Assembly: GCF_000224415.1 (NCBI RefSeq)
Contig: NZ_AFXQ01000008.1
Location: 62,001-126,000 of the forward strand
Length of the DNA stretch: 64,000 nt
DNA from: Citricoccus sp. CH26A
GTDB lineage: Bacteria; Actinomycetota; Actinomycetes; Actinomycetales; Micrococcaceae
Reading direction: 5' to 3'
Part shown: positions 8,347 to 16,833 of the stretch, one piece after another
Numbering within the stretch: position 1 is the first letter of the stretch
How the letters are laid out: the number at the start of each line of letters is the position of its first letter
Made by a program: the position numbers and the translations under genes
The notes under the pieces: model-generated
Databases searched by the model: none
Seen by the model: the letters and a program-made list of their open reading frames with translations, nothing else
What the model was told of the DNA's origin: nothing

Positions 8347-9935
8347 CGGGACCGCTCCGCGTCCTGCGCGGCCCGGTACTCGGCGTAGCGCTGCTTCCAC
8401 TCGGCGTTCGGCGGGAACAGCCCGTCCACCGGGTGCCCCTCGGCCACGCGGTCGAACACCCAGGCGTCCTGCAGCTCCTGCGCGTAGGCGTCCTCGACGA
8501 CCTCGTGCAGCAGTGCCGGCGGGATGACCACCACGCCGTCGTCGTCGCCGACGATGATGTCCCCGGACTGCACGGTGGTGCCGCCGCAGGCGATGGTGCC
8601 ACCCACCTCCCAGGGCACGTGCCGGCGGCCGAGCACGGCCGGGTGGACGCCGCTGGAGTAGACCGGGATGTCCACCTCGGCGACGGCCGCGCTGTCCCGC
8701 ACGCCGCCGTCGGTGATCACGGCGTTGGCGCCGCGCACCTTGGCGCGCAGGGCCAGCACGTCCCCGAGGGTGCCGGTGCCGGTCTCCCCGCGGGCCTCCA
8801 TGACGACGACGTCGTCCTGCTCCACGGTGTCCATGGCCCGCTTCTGGGCGTTGAAGCCGCCGCCGAAGGCCTTGAACAGGTCCTCACGGTTGGGCACGTA
8901 GCGCAGGGTCTTGGCGTAACCCAGGATGCGCTGCCCGGGGTGCATGGGGCGCACGCCGTCGATCGTGGCGTTGTCGATGCCGCGCTTGCGCAACTGGGCG
9001 GTGATGGTGGCCACCGCGGTGGCGTTGATCGTGGCCTTCAGCTCCTCGGTGAGCAGTGAGCGGTCCGCCGTGGGCGCGGAGGGCACGTAGTGGAAACCCT
9101 CCGATCCGGCCCCGGTGGCGCCCTCCGCGGCCGGGACCGGCGGCAGGCCGGCGGCCTCGCGGGAGCCCCAGGCCTCCTCCCGCTGGGTGTCGTCGACCTT
9201 CGGCCCGTGTCCGTAGGGCGCCATCGGGTGCTCCCCGGCCACCACACGGGAGACGAGCCGTCCGGTGGAGGGAGCGTCGGGCGCATCGGGGGCGTCCACC
9301 TCCACCTCGACGACGTCACCCGGCTGGGCGACCGAGGAACCGGCCGGGGTGCCGGTCAGGATGACGTCCCCGGCCTCCAGGGTCATCAGCTGGGACAGGT
9401 CCGCCACCAGCTGGCCGAAGGGGAAGACGAGGTCGGCGGTGGTGTCGTCCTGCACCAGCTCGCCGTTGACCCACGTGCGCACGCGCAGCCCGGTCGGATC
9501 GACGGCGGCGGCGGGGATGACGCCCGGGCCCAGCGGGGTGTAGCCGTCGCCGGACTTGTTCTTGATGTTGGAGCCCTTGTCCGCGTGGCGCAGGTCGTAC
9601 AGGCCCCAGTCGTTCGCTGCGGTGATCCCGGAGACCTTGGACCAGCCCTCCTCCGGGGAGACCCGGCGGCAGTCCTCGCCGATGACCAGGGCGATCTCGC
9701 CCTCGTAGGCCAGCAGCTCGGTGCCGGCGGGGCGTTCGATCTCGGCACCCGTGGTGGCGATGGAGGTGCCGGCCTTGAGGAAGTAGCCGGGGAACTGCGG
9801 CGAGCGCCCGCGCTGGGCGATGCGCGAGGGGTAGTTCAGGTGCAGTGCGATGACCTTGCCCGGGCGGTGCTCACGGGTGGTGAAGTCCACGGGGCCGGTG
9901 GTCGGCACCGCCGTGCCCTCTGCGTTGTCTGCCAT
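8343..9935 (-). CDS. fusion protein: FAH-family isomerase/decarboxylase + RraA-like domain
   Basis: The protein has 530 residues. Residues about 25-215 form a fumarylacetoacetate-hydrolase fold with the metal ligands E78, E80 (YEGEIALVIG) and D109 (AANDWGLYD), plus the GTPAGSS loop, as in HpaG/HpcE. Residues about 215-300 are a Pro/Ala-rich linker. Residues about 300-480 match RraA/4-hydroxy-4-methyl-2-oxoglutarate aldolase-like proteins: GYAKTL, AVITDGGVRDSA with the conserved Arg-Asp, then GGTTVQSGDIIVGDDDG. Classical HpaG has two FAH halves, one decarboxylating and one isomerising. Here an RraA-like half may replace one of them. It is the first gene of the main operon, and its stop overlaps the gntR start by 4 bp. 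Confidence 0.85.
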   Translation of the reverse strand: MADNAEGTAVPTTGPVDFTTREHRPGKVIALHLNYPSRIAQRGRSPQFPGYFLKAGTSIATTGAEIERPAGTELLAYEGEIALVIGEDCRRVSPEEGWSKVSGITAANDWGLYDLRHADKGSNIKNKSGDGYTPLGPGVIPAAAVDPTGLRVRTWVNGELVQDDTTADLVFPFGQLVADLSQLMTLEAGDVILTGTPAGSSVAQPGDVVEVEVDAPDAPDAPSTGRLVSRVVAGEHPMAPYGHGPKVDDTQREEAWGSREAAGLPPVPAAEGATGAGSEGFHYVPSAPTADRSLLTEELKATINATAVATITAQLRKRGIDNATIDGVRPMHPGQRILGYAKTLRYVPNREDLFKAFGGGFNAQKRAMDTVEQDDVVVMEARGETGTGTLGDVLALRAKVRGANAVITDGGVRDSAAVAEVDIPVYSSGVHPAVLGRRHVPWEVGGTIACGGTTVQSGDIIVGDDDGVVVIPPALLHEVVEDAYAQELQDAWVFDRVAEGHPVDGLFPPNAEWKQRYAEYRAAQDAERSR

Positions 9936-9966
9936 GGTGTGTTGCGCCTCCGCGGTCAGGGGGTGG

Positions 9967-9989
9967 TCTGCGTCGTGTGATCTGCGTCG
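9967..9989. repeat. direct repeat TCTGCGTCG x2 in the operon leader
   Basis: TCTGCGTCG occurs at 9967-9975 and again at 9981-9989, 14 bp apart (between 1.3 and 1.4 helical turns). It lies between the operator at 10000-10011 and the start codon of the fusion gene. It may be a second protein site or just local similarity. Confidence 0.35.
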
Positions 9990-9999
9990 CTCACCACAG

Positions 10000-10011
10000 A
10001 TCGTATACGAT
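10000..10011. promoter_or_regulatory. palindromic operator ATCGTATACGAT upstream of the main catabolic operon
   Basis: This is the second exact copy of the 12-bp palindrome at 2186-2197. It lies 64 bp upstream of the fusion gene's start codon, almost the same distance as the first copy from hpaH (58 bp). It is the likely binding site of the operon's own GntR/FCD regulator. Confidence 0.75.
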
Positions 10012-10073
10012 TTCGCGCGGAGCGCAACACCCGGGCCGGACCGGGGCCCGGACCAGCGGGTCCTGCCGGGCGG

Positions 10074-10670
10074 TCAGGCCTCCGGTTGGAGGTACCAGGC
10101 GGCCGCGGCGCCGATCGCGCGGCCCAGGAGCAGCGAGAGCGCGATCGCCACGAGGACGGTGAATTCCGTGGAGAGCCCGGGCAGCAGTCCGGACAGCGCG
10201 CCGATGCCCACGGAGTAGGCGGACCAGAGGATGCCCGCCCCCAGCGAGTAGAGCATGAAGGCGCCCCAGGGGATGGGGGTGATGGCGCAGGCCACGTTCA
10301 TGGTCAACCGGCCCAAGGGGATGAAGCGCGAGGTCAGCACCCAGGAGACCGCGCCGTGGTCCAGGCGGTTCCGGGAGGCGTCCAGCGCCTTCCGCGCCCG
10401 TTCCCCGCTGAGCAGGCGCCAGTTCGCCACGTCCCGTTGCCGCACCAGTCCGTAGGTCGCCGCGTCCCCGATCAGGGCGCCGGCCAGCATGGACACCACC
10501 AGCAGGAAGCCGTTGGGCACGTTCTCCGTGGCCGACAGCGCACCGAGCGCGACGAAGACGGAGGTGCTCGGGACGGGCGGGAAGACCGCCGAGACGGCGA
10601 CCAGCATCATCCCGAGCGGATAGACCCAGGCGGAGTCCGCAGCGCCGAGCACCTCCCGCACCGCGTCCAT
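10074..10670 (-). CDS. DedA-family membrane protein
   Basis: The protein has about 198 residues and belongs to the SNARE-associated/DedA family of inner-membrane proteins linked to lipid transport and envelope upkeep. Visible features are a re-entrant-like segment VFPPVPSTSVFVALGAL, an IGDAATYGLVR stretch and the arginine-containing motif TSRFIPLGRLTMNVACA that matches the family's conserved FxRFxPxxR region. Four to five membrane helices are expected. I chose the ATG at 10670 because GGAGG lies about 11 nt upstream. An ATG at 10691 in frame is an alternative. It stands alone between the aromatic operon and the sulP gene. Confidence 0.75.
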   Translation of the reverse strand: MDAVREVLGAADSAWVYPLGMMLVAVSAVFPPVPSTSVFVALGALSATENVPNGFLLVVSMLAGALIGDAATYGLVRQRDVANWRLLSGERARKALDASRNRLDHGAVSWVLTSRFIPLGRLTMNVACAITPIPWGAFMLYSLGAGILWSAYSVGIGALSGLLPGLSTEFTVLVAIALSLLLGRAIGAAAAWYLQPEA

Positions 10671-10814
10671 CGGTCCACCGGCCTCCGTCATCGCTCGGGT
10701 GACTGACGGCACGCCAGCCCCCGACCGGGTGGCCCGGGCCGCCCGGTCACCACCAGCATGCCGCCGGTCACCGGTGCGGACCAAGACCCGGAGGGGAGGA
10801 ATCTGGCCGGCGGG

Positions 10815-12398
10815 TCAGTCCCCGGCAGCCAGCCGGCCGCGCAGGCGATCCCGCATGGCCGCGCTCGCCCGGTTCAGCCCGATGACCTCCACGGCCTTGC
10901 CGTACCGCGCGTACTTGTCCGTGATCGCGTCCAGGCTGGCCACGGTGGAGGCGTCCCAGACGTGGGAGCGGGACAGGTCGATCACGACCCGCTCCGGGTC
11001 CTCGAGATACTCGAACTGGGTGTAGAGGTCGTTCGAGGAGGCCCAGAACAAGGCCCCGTCGACCGTGTAGGTGGCGGTCGCGCCGCCGTCGGGACCGTCC
11101 TGGACCGCCCGGTGCACGGTGACCACGTGGGCCACCCGGCGGGCGAAGAGCACCATGGCCGCCAGCACCCCCAGGCCCACCCCGACGGCCAGGTTCCCCG
11201 TGGCCACGGTCGAGACCACCGTGATGAGCATGACCGTGGTCTCGGACTTCGGCATGGCCCGCAGGGTGGAGGGCCGGATCGAGTGCCAGTCGAAGGCCGA
11301 CCAGGCCACGAAGACCATCACGGCCACGAGCGCGGCCATGGGCACCATCGCCACGGCCTCCTCCAGCAGCACCGACAGCACCAGGACCATCACGCCGGCC
11401 GTGAGGGTGGACAGCCGCGTCCGCGCCCCGGCGACCTTGACGTTCATCATCGTCTGCCCGATCACCGCGCAGCCGCCCATGCCCCCGAAGAGACCGGCGA
11501 GGACGTTGGCCCCGCCCTGCCCCAGGGCCTCGCGGGTCTTGTCCGAGCGGGTGTCCGTGATGTCGTCCACCAGCTTGGCGGTCATGAGCGACTCGAGCAG
11601 CCCCACGACCGCCATGGCCAGCGCGTAGGGGCCGATCACCTCGAGCGTCTCCAGGGTGAGGGGGACGTCCGGGATGAGCAGGGAGGGCAGGGCGTCCGGG
11701 AGTTCGCCCTTGTCCCCCACGGTCGGCACCGCCAGCTGCGTGGCGATCACCAGCACGGTCACGACGACGATCGAGACCAGCGGGGCCGGGACCGCGGTGG
11801 TGAGCCGGGGCAGGACGAAGATGAGGGCCAGCCCGATCGCCACCAGCACGTAGACGACCCACGGCACCCCGATCAGGTCCGGCAGCTGGGAGACGAAGAC
11901 GAGGATGGCCAGGGCGTTGACGAAGCCGGTCATCACGCTGCGCGGGATGAACCGCATCAGCCGCGCGACGCCGAGCAGGCCCAGCAGGACCTGGATGACC
12001 CCGGCCAGGACGGCCGTGGCCAGCAGGTACTGGACGCCGTGGCTGGCCACCACCGGGGCGATCACGAGGGCCGTGGCCGCCGTGGCGGCGGAGATCATCG
12101 CCGGTCGCCCGCCGAGGAAGGCGATGGAGATGGCCATGACGGCGGTGGCGTACAGCCCCACCGTCGGGTCGACGCCGGCGATGAGCGAGAACGCGATGGC
12201 CTCCGGGATGAGGGCGAGCGCGACCACCAGCCCGGCGAGCACCTCGGTCTTCAGCCATCCCGGCCGCCGCAGCGTGGCCCGCACCGACATCCGGTCCTCC
12301 GGGCGGGCCCCGGAGGACCCCAGCGCCAGGTTCTGCCGGACCTCCGGATGGTTCGGTGCGGCGGGCTGTCCGGGGGACGGGGGCTTCTTGGATGACAT
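10815..12398 (-). CDS. SulP-family inorganic anion transporter with STAS domain
   Basis: The protein has 527 residues. A transmembrane core of about 12 helices begins near residue 45 with ALALIPEAIAFSLIAGVDP, the SulP signature region. It ends with a cytoplasmic STAS domain (VDGALFWASSNDLY, RVVIDLSRSHVWDASTVASLD). The family carries sulfate, bicarbonate or carboxylates such as C4-dicarboxylates; the substrate cannot be read from the sequence. The ATG at 12398 follows GAGG. A minus-strand TAGGGT at 12441-12446 would start the transcript about 35 nt upstream. The gene is divergent from the SRPBCC gene. Confidence 0.85.
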   Translation of the reverse strand: MSSKKPPSPGQPAAPNHPEVRQNLALGSSGARPEDRMSVRATLRRPGWLKTEVLAGLVVALALIPEAIAFSLIAGVDPTVGLYATAVMAISIAFLGGRPAMISAATAATALVIAPVVASHGVQYLLATAVLAGVIQVLLGLLGVARLMRFIPRSVMTGFVNALAILVFVSQLPDLIGVPWVVYVLVAIGLALIFVLPRLTTAVPAPLVSIVVVTVLVIATQLAVPTVGDKGELPDALPSLLIPDVPLTLETLEVIGPYALAMAVVGLLESLMTAKLVDDITDTRSDKTREALGQGGANVLAGLFGGMGGCAVIGQTMMNVKVAGARTRLSTLTAGVMVLVLSVLLEEAVAMVPMAALVAVMVFVAWSAFDWHSIRPSTLRAMPKSETTVMLITVVSTVATGNLAVGVGLGVLAAMVLFARRVAHVVTVHRAVQDGPDGGATATYTVDGALFWASSNDLYTQFEYLEDPERVVIDLSRSHVWDASTVASLDAITDKYARYGKAVEVIGLNRASAAMRDRLRGRLAAGD

Positions 12399-12440
12399 GG
12401 CGGTGCCTCGGGGACGGTGCGGCGGTGGAGGTGACGGCCC

Positions 12441-12446
12441 CACCCT
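12441..12446 (-). promoter_or_regulatory. -10-like TAGGGT for the sulP gene
   Basis: TAGGGT on the minus strand fits the TANNNT actinobacterial -10 pattern. It leaves a 5' leader of roughly 30-40 nt with a GAGG ribosome site. Confidence 0.4.
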
Positions 12447-12537
12447 AGCCCGGGTGGTCCCGTCACCGGCGGCGTGCGCGCGGCGGCGGGTGACGGCAGC
12501 GTGCGAACACCGCGGGTGAGGACAGTGCGGCCGTCCC

Positions 12538-12543
12538 TAGACT
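12538..12543 (+). promoter_or_regulatory. -10-like TAGACT giving a leaderless mRNA
   Basis: TAGACT ends 6 nt before the ATG at 12550, so transcription would begin at or next to the start codon. No Shine-Dalgarno sequence is present. Other genes here show the same layout. Confidence 0.5.
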
Positions 12544-12549
12544 GGGGCC

Positions 12550-13085
12550 ATGAGCGATCAGCCCGAGAGTGCATCAGGACGGACCAACCCGGAGACCGGC
12601 CTCCCGGTGTCCGCGCCCCAGGCCGCCTGGCCGGAACGGGTGGACACCGGTCCCCGTCAGGTCAGCTACCGGATCACCGTGAACGCCCCCGCCGCCGAGC
12701 TGTGGGCGCTGCTGGCCAACCCCCACCGGCACCACGAGGTGGACGGCTCGGAGTCGGTGCAGTACACCAGGACCGGGCCGACCCGGCTGGCGGTGGGTGA
12801 CGAGTTCACGATGGCGATGCGCAAGTTCGGCCTGCCCTACACGATGAGGCTGGTGACCACCGCCGCGGACGAGGACCGCGTGGTGGAGTGGCAGCACCCG
12901 GGCGGGCACCGCTGGCGCTGGCAGTTCGAGGACCGGGGGACGGCAGCACCACCGTCACCGAGACCTTCGACTACTCCTGGACGAAGCCGGTCGTGGCGCG
13001 CGCCTACGAACTGAGCCGGCGGCCGGCGGACAACGCCAACGGCATCCGGTCCTCGCTGACCCGGCTGGCTGGCCGGTACCTGTAG
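12550..13085 (+). pseudogene. SRPBCC (START-like) family protein, frameshifted as read
   Basis: The first frame gives a polyketide-cyclase/START-like fold (QVSYRITVNAPAAELWALL, HHEVDGSESVQY, VVEWQHPGGHRWRWQFED). The second frame completes it (TTVTETFDYSWTKPVVARAY, then SSLTRLAGRYL). The frames join at the G run 12935-12939; one added base restores a continuous protein of about 178 residues. Members bind lipids or small hydrophobic ligands, and no function can be assigned. The hydrolase gene follows after 11 bp, so the two are probably co-transcribed. The break is of the same kind as in four other genes of the window. Confidence 0.75.
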
Positions 13086-13096
13086 GGACGCCGACC

Positions 13097-14011
13097 ATGG
13101 AGTCCGCACAGATCGGTTCCCTGATCTCCGCCGTCGCCGACGACGGCACGCGCATCGCCGTCCAGCTCCTCGGCGCCGGATCCGGCCCGCCGGTCCTCGT
13201 CCTGCCGGGCGGGCCGTGCCGCTCGCCGGAGTACCTCGAGGACCTGGCCGGACTGGCCGGGGCCCGGCCGCTGGCCGTCCTGCACCCGCGCGGGACGCCG
13301 GCCACCGGAAGCCTGTCCCGGGGGTGGTGGGCGGACGCCGGTGACGTGGTGGCCGCGCTCGACGCCCTCGGGCTGGACCGTGCCGACGTGCTGGCCCACT
13401 CCGCGGGGGCGCAACTCGCGCTGGCCACGGTGGCCCAGCATCCGGACCGCGTGCGCTCCCTCCTACTGCTCACTCCGTCGCTGACCTGGCTCACCGACAC
13501 CGCGCACGACGGCGCGGCGATCGCCGGGCGTCGCACGGAGCCGGTGATCAGCCGGGCCATGGCCTCGCTGGCCGGCCCGACACCGGAGGACGAGGCCCGC
13601 TTCCAGGCCGATTCACCGGTCCAGCGCCCCGCCGGGTACGCGCGATGGACCCGGCGGGAGCAGGAGCATTCACCCCTCGGGTCGACCTCGCTCGCGGCCT
13701 CCGGTGCCTGGTCCCGGGACATCCCGGACGACGCCGCGCACCGCATCCGGCAGGCCGCCCTGCCTCCCACGCTCGTCATCGGCGGCACGGAGGACATCCT
13801 CGTCGGCGATGCCCCGGTCCGTGCAGGCGCCCGCGTGCTGGGAGCCCGACTGGAGATGATCGAGGACTGCGGCCACTATCCCTGGGTGGAGCAACCCGAG
13901 GCGTTCCGCGGGCTCGTGGATCCCTGGGTGGCACTGGACGCTCCCGGCCCCCGTGTCGAACAGCAGTCCGGCCGGCCCCGGTTGACGCGGGCGCCCCGCC
14001 ACCACTCCTGA
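13097..14011 (+). CDS. alpha/beta hydrolase
   Basis: The protein has 304 residues with an alpha/beta-hydrolase fold. VLVLPGGPCRSPEYL gives the oxyanion loop, AHSAGAQLAL the nucleophile elbow (AHSAG instead of the usual GxSxG), VIGGTEDILV the acid region, and EDCGHYPWVEQP the catalytic histidine. The HPRGTPATG segment resembles proline-iminopeptidase-like members. The substrate is unknown. The last 30 or so residues are polar and Arg/Pro-rich and may be disordered. It follows the SRPBCC gene closely and ends at a strong hairpin. Confidence 0.8.
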   Translation: MESAQIGSLISAVADDGTRIAVQLLGAGSGPPVLVLPGGPCRSPEYLEDLAGLAGARPLAVLHPRGTPATGSLSRGWWADAGDVVAALDALGLDRADVLAHSAGAQLALATVAQHPDRVRSLLLLTPSLTWLTDTAHDGAAIAGRRTEPVISRAMASLAGPTPEDEARFQADSPVQRPAGYARWTRREQEHSPLGSTSLAASGAWSRDIPDDAAHRIRQAALPPTLVIGGTEDILVGDAPVRAGARVLGARLEMIEDCGHYPWVEQPEAFRGLVDPWVALDAPGPRVEQQSGRPRLTRAPRHHS

Positions 14012-14023
14012 CGGCCCGCACCG

Positions 14024-14057
14024 GGACGGGCCCCGGCGATAGCGCCGGGGCCCGTCC
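14024..14057. terminator. bidirectional terminator between hydrolase and alcohol dehydrogenase genes
   Basis: A perfect 15-bp stem (14024-14038 with 14043-14057) has an ATAG loop and is placed between two convergent genes. Confidence 0.75.
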
Positions 14058-14087
14058 GGGTCAGGTGCGGATCGTCAACAGGACGGC

Positions 14088-15116
14088 TCACTCCTCCGTG
14101 TAGTCGATGACCACGCGGCCGGCGATCTTGCCGTGGTGCATCTCGTCCAGCACCGCGTTCACCTCGGACAGCGGACGCCGCGTGTAGGTGGGGTGGATCA
14201 GTCCGCGCGCGTAGAAGTCCAGCGCCTCGACCATGTCCTGGCGGGTCCCGACGATCGAGCCGCGGATCGTCAGGCCCTTCAGGACGATGTCGAAGATCGG
14301 CGCCGGGAAGTCTCCCGGCGGCAGCCCGTTGAACACGATCGTCCCGCCGCGGCGGGCCATGGCGATCGCCTGCCCGAAGGCCTTCGGGTGGACCGCGGTC
14401 ACGAGCACGCCGTGGGCCCCTCCGGTCTTCTTCAGGATCTCCTCGGCCGGTTCGGCCACGTTGGCGTTGACCAGGACCTCCGCACCGTGCTCCTGGGCCA
14501 GCGCCAGCTTGTCGTCGGCGACGTCCACGGCGACCACGCGCATCCCCATGGCCACGGCGTACTGGACGGCGATGTGTCCCAGCCCGCCGATGCCGGAGAT
14601 GACCACCCACTGGCCGGGACGGACCTCGGTCTGCTTCAGGCCCTTGTAGACGGTCACCCCGGCGCACAGTACGGGACCGACCTCGTACGGATCCGCGCCC
14701 TCCGGGATGATCGCCGCGAACCGCGCGTCCACCAGCATGTACTCCCCGAAGGAGCCGTCGACGGAGTAACCGCCGTTGGTCTGGCTCTCGCACAGGGTCT
14801 CCCAGCCGGTCCGGCAGTACTCACAGCTGCCGCACGCACTCGACAGCCAGGCGTTGCCGACCATCTGTCCCACGGACACGTCGGTCACCCCCTCGCCGAC
14901 CTTCTCGACGATGCCGACGCCCTCGTGCCCCGGGACGAAGGGCGGGGTGGGCTGCACGGGCCAGTCACCGTCCCGGGCATGCAGGTCGGTGTGGCACACG
15001 CCGGTGGAGATCAGCTTCACCAGCGCCTGGCCGGGCCCGGGTTCCGGGATGGGCAGGTCCTTGACGGTGAGGTCCTTGCCGAACGACTCGACGACGGCGG
15101 CCTTCATCATGCTCAT
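14088..15116 (-). CDS. zinc-dependent alcohol dehydrogenase (AdhP/AdhA-like)
   Basis: The protein has 342 residues and is a medium-chain dehydrogenase. Catalytic zinc ligands C41 (GVCHTD), H64 (GHEGVG) and C151 are visible. The structural zinc site has C95, C98, C101 and C109 (ACGSCEYC, TLCE). The nucleotide site is SGIGGLGHIAVQYA with VVAVDVAD, an acidic residue that favours NAD+. It oxidises primary alcohols such as ethanol to aldehydes. The aldehyde dehydrogenase gene lies 63 bp upstream on the same strand, so alcohol is likely taken to acid by one operon. The start at 15116 is preceded by AGGAGG. Confidence 0.9.
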   Translation of the reverse strand: MSMMKAAVVESFGKDLTVKDLPIPEPGPGQALVKLISTGVCHTDLHARDGDWPVQPTPPFVPGHEGVGIVEKVGEGVTDVSVGQMVGNAWLSSACGSCEYCRTGWETLCESQTNGGYSVDGSFGEYMLVDARFAAIIPEGADPYEVGPVLCAGVTVYKGLKQTEVRPGQWVVISGIGGLGHIAVQYAVAMGMRVVAVDVADDKLALAQEHGAEVLVNANVAEPAEEILKKTGGAHGVLVTAVHPKAFGQAIAMARRGGTIVFNGLPPGDFPAPIFDIVLKGLTIRGSIVGTRQDMVEALDFYARGLIHPTYTRRPLSEVNAVLDEMHHGKIAGRVVIDYTEE

Positions 15117-15179
15117 GGCATCCTCCTAGATGCAGGGAAAGGGGTGTGGTGTCCTGGGCGGTCGGGCTCGGGGCCGGGT

Positions 15180-16727
15180 CTAGAAGAAGCCCTGCTTGCC
15201 CTCGGCGTAGGACACCAGCAGGTTCTTGGTCTGCTGGTAGTGGTCCAGCATCATCAGGTGGTTCTCCCGGCCGATGCCGGAGGACTTGTACCCGCCGAAG
15301 GCGGAGTGCGCCGGATACGCGTGGTAGTTGTTCACCCAGACCCGGCCGGCCTGGATGGCCCGCCCGGCCCGGTAGGCGGTGTTCCCGTTGCGGGACCAGA
15401 CCCCGGCGCCCAGGCCGTAGAGGGTGTCGTTGGCGATGGCCATGGCGTCGTCGAAGTCCCGGAAGGTGGTCAGCGAGACCACCGGGCCGAAGATCTCCTC
15501 CTGGAAGATGCGCATGTCATTGGTGCCGCGGAAGATGGTCGGCTGCACGTAGTAGCCGCCCGCCAGGTCCCCGTCGACCTCTGCCGGCGCCCCGCCGATC
15601 AGCACCTCGGCGCCCTCCTGGCGGCCGATGTCCAGGTAGGACTTGATCTTCTCGAGCTGGTCGTTGGAGGCCTGGGCGCCCATCATGGTCTCCGGGTCCA
15701 GTGGGTTGCCCTGCTTGATGCGCCTCGTGCGCTCGACCACGGCGTCCAGGAAGCGGTCCGCGATCGACTCCTGGACCAGGGCACGGGACGGGCAGGTGCA
15801 GACCTCGCCCTGGTTGAGGGCGAACATGGTGAAGCCCTCCTGGGCCTTGTCCCAATAGGCGTCGTCCGCGGACATGACGTCCTCGAAGAAGACGTTGGGG
15901 GACTTGCCGCCCAGCTCCAGGGTCACCGGGATGAGGTTCTCGGAGGCGTACTGCATGATGAGCCGGCCCGTGGTGGTCTCACCCGTGAACGCGATCTTGC
16001 GGATGCGCTTGCTGGCGGCCAGCGGCTTGCCGGCCTCCAGGCCGAACCCGTTGACGATGTTCAACACGCCGGGAGGCAGCAGGTCCCCGATCAGCTCGGC
16101 GAGTACGAGGATGGAGGCCGGGGTCTGCTCGGCCGGCTTGAGCACCACCGCGTTGCCCGCGGCGAGTGCCGGTGCGAGCTTCCAGACGGCCATGAGGATC
16201 GGGAAGTTCCACGGGATGATCTGCCCGACCACCCCGAGCGGCTCGTGGTAGTGGTAGGCGGTGGTGTTCTCGTCCAGCTGGGACAGGCTGCCCTCCTGCG
16301 TGCGGATGGCACTGGCGAAGTAGCGGAAGTGGTCGATCGCCAGGGGGAGGTCGGCGTTGAGCGTCTCGCGGACGGCCTTGCCGTTGTCCCAGGTCTCGGC
16401 CACCGCGAGCATCTCCAGGTTCTGCTCCATGCGGTCCGCGATCCGGTTCAGGATCAGCGCCCGCTCCGCCGGCGACGTCCGGCCCCAGGCCGGCGCCGCG
16501 GCGTGGGCGGCGTCCAGTGCCGCCTCGATGTCCTCGGGCGTGCCCCGGCCGACCTCCGTGAACACCTGTCCGGTCACCGGGGTGGGGTTCTCGAAGTACT
16601 GGCCCTTCACCGGCGGGACCCACTCGCCGCCGATGTAGTGGTCGTAGCGGGGCCTGAAGCTGACCTTGGCACCCTCGGTGCCGGGGTTCGCGTAGACGGT
16701 GGTCTCGGGATCTGCGTAGACGGTCAT
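15180..16727 (-). CDS. acetaldehyde/aldehyde dehydrogenase (ExaC/AldB-like)
   Basis: The protein has 515 residues and is an NAD(P)+-dependent aldehyde dehydrogenase. [19 protein letters not shown] and FTGETTTGR line the cofactor site. Catalytic E271 (LELGGKSP) and C310 ([11 protein letters not shown]) are in place. The CTCPSR sequence and the length match the ExaC/AcoD group that uses acetaldehyde. It is the first gene of the pair with the alcohol dehydrogenase and is followed upstream by a GAF regulator and a DUF779 gene, a common association. The ATG at 16727 follows GAGGAG. A perfect CRP/GlxR-type palindrome lies 41 bp upstream. Confidence 0.92.
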   Translation of the reverse strand: MTVYADPETTVYANPGTEGAKVSFRPRYDHYIGGEWVPPVKGQYFENPTPVTGQVFTEVGRGTPEDIEAALDAAHAAAPAWGRTSPAERALILNRIADRMEQNLEMLAVAETWDNGKAVRETLNADLPLAIDHFRYFASAIRTQEGSLSQLDENTTAYHYHEPLGVVGQIIPWNFPILMAVWKLAPALAAGNAVVLKPAEQTPASILVLAELIGDLLPPGVLNIVNGFGLEAGKPLAASKRIRKIAFTGETTTGRLIMQYASENLIPVTLELGGKSPNVFFEDVMSADDAYWDKAQEGFTMFALNQGEVCTCPSRALVQESIADRFLDAVVERTRRIKQGNPLDPETMMGAQASNDQLEKIKSYLDIGRQEGAEVLIGGAPAEVDGDLAGGYYVQPTIFRGTNDMRIFQEEIFGPVVSLTTFRDFDDAMAIANDTLYGLGAGVWSRNGNTAYRAGRAIQAGRVWVNNYHAYPAHSAFGGYKSSGIGRENHLMMLDHYQQTKNLLVSYAEGKQGFF

Positions 16728-16767
16728 GTCGACTCCTCGGGGATGGAACGGGCGCTACCCTGCGCTG

Positions 16768-16787
16768 ACTGTGACGGTACTCACAGT
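16768..16787. promoter_or_regulatory. perfect CRP/GlxR-type operator upstream of aldehyde dehydrogenase
   Basis: ACTGTGA-N6-TCACAGT is a perfect inverted repeat with 7-bp arms and contains the full TGTGA-N6-TCACA consensus. A cAMP-dependent regulator (GlxR/CRP type) is therefore a good candidate. In corynebacteria GlxR is known to act on ethanol-oxidation genes. Confidence 0.7.
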
Positions 16788-16833
16788 GGGGTTGCATCCA
16801 CGTTGCATCCGCGCGGGGCGTGCCCCCGGCCGG

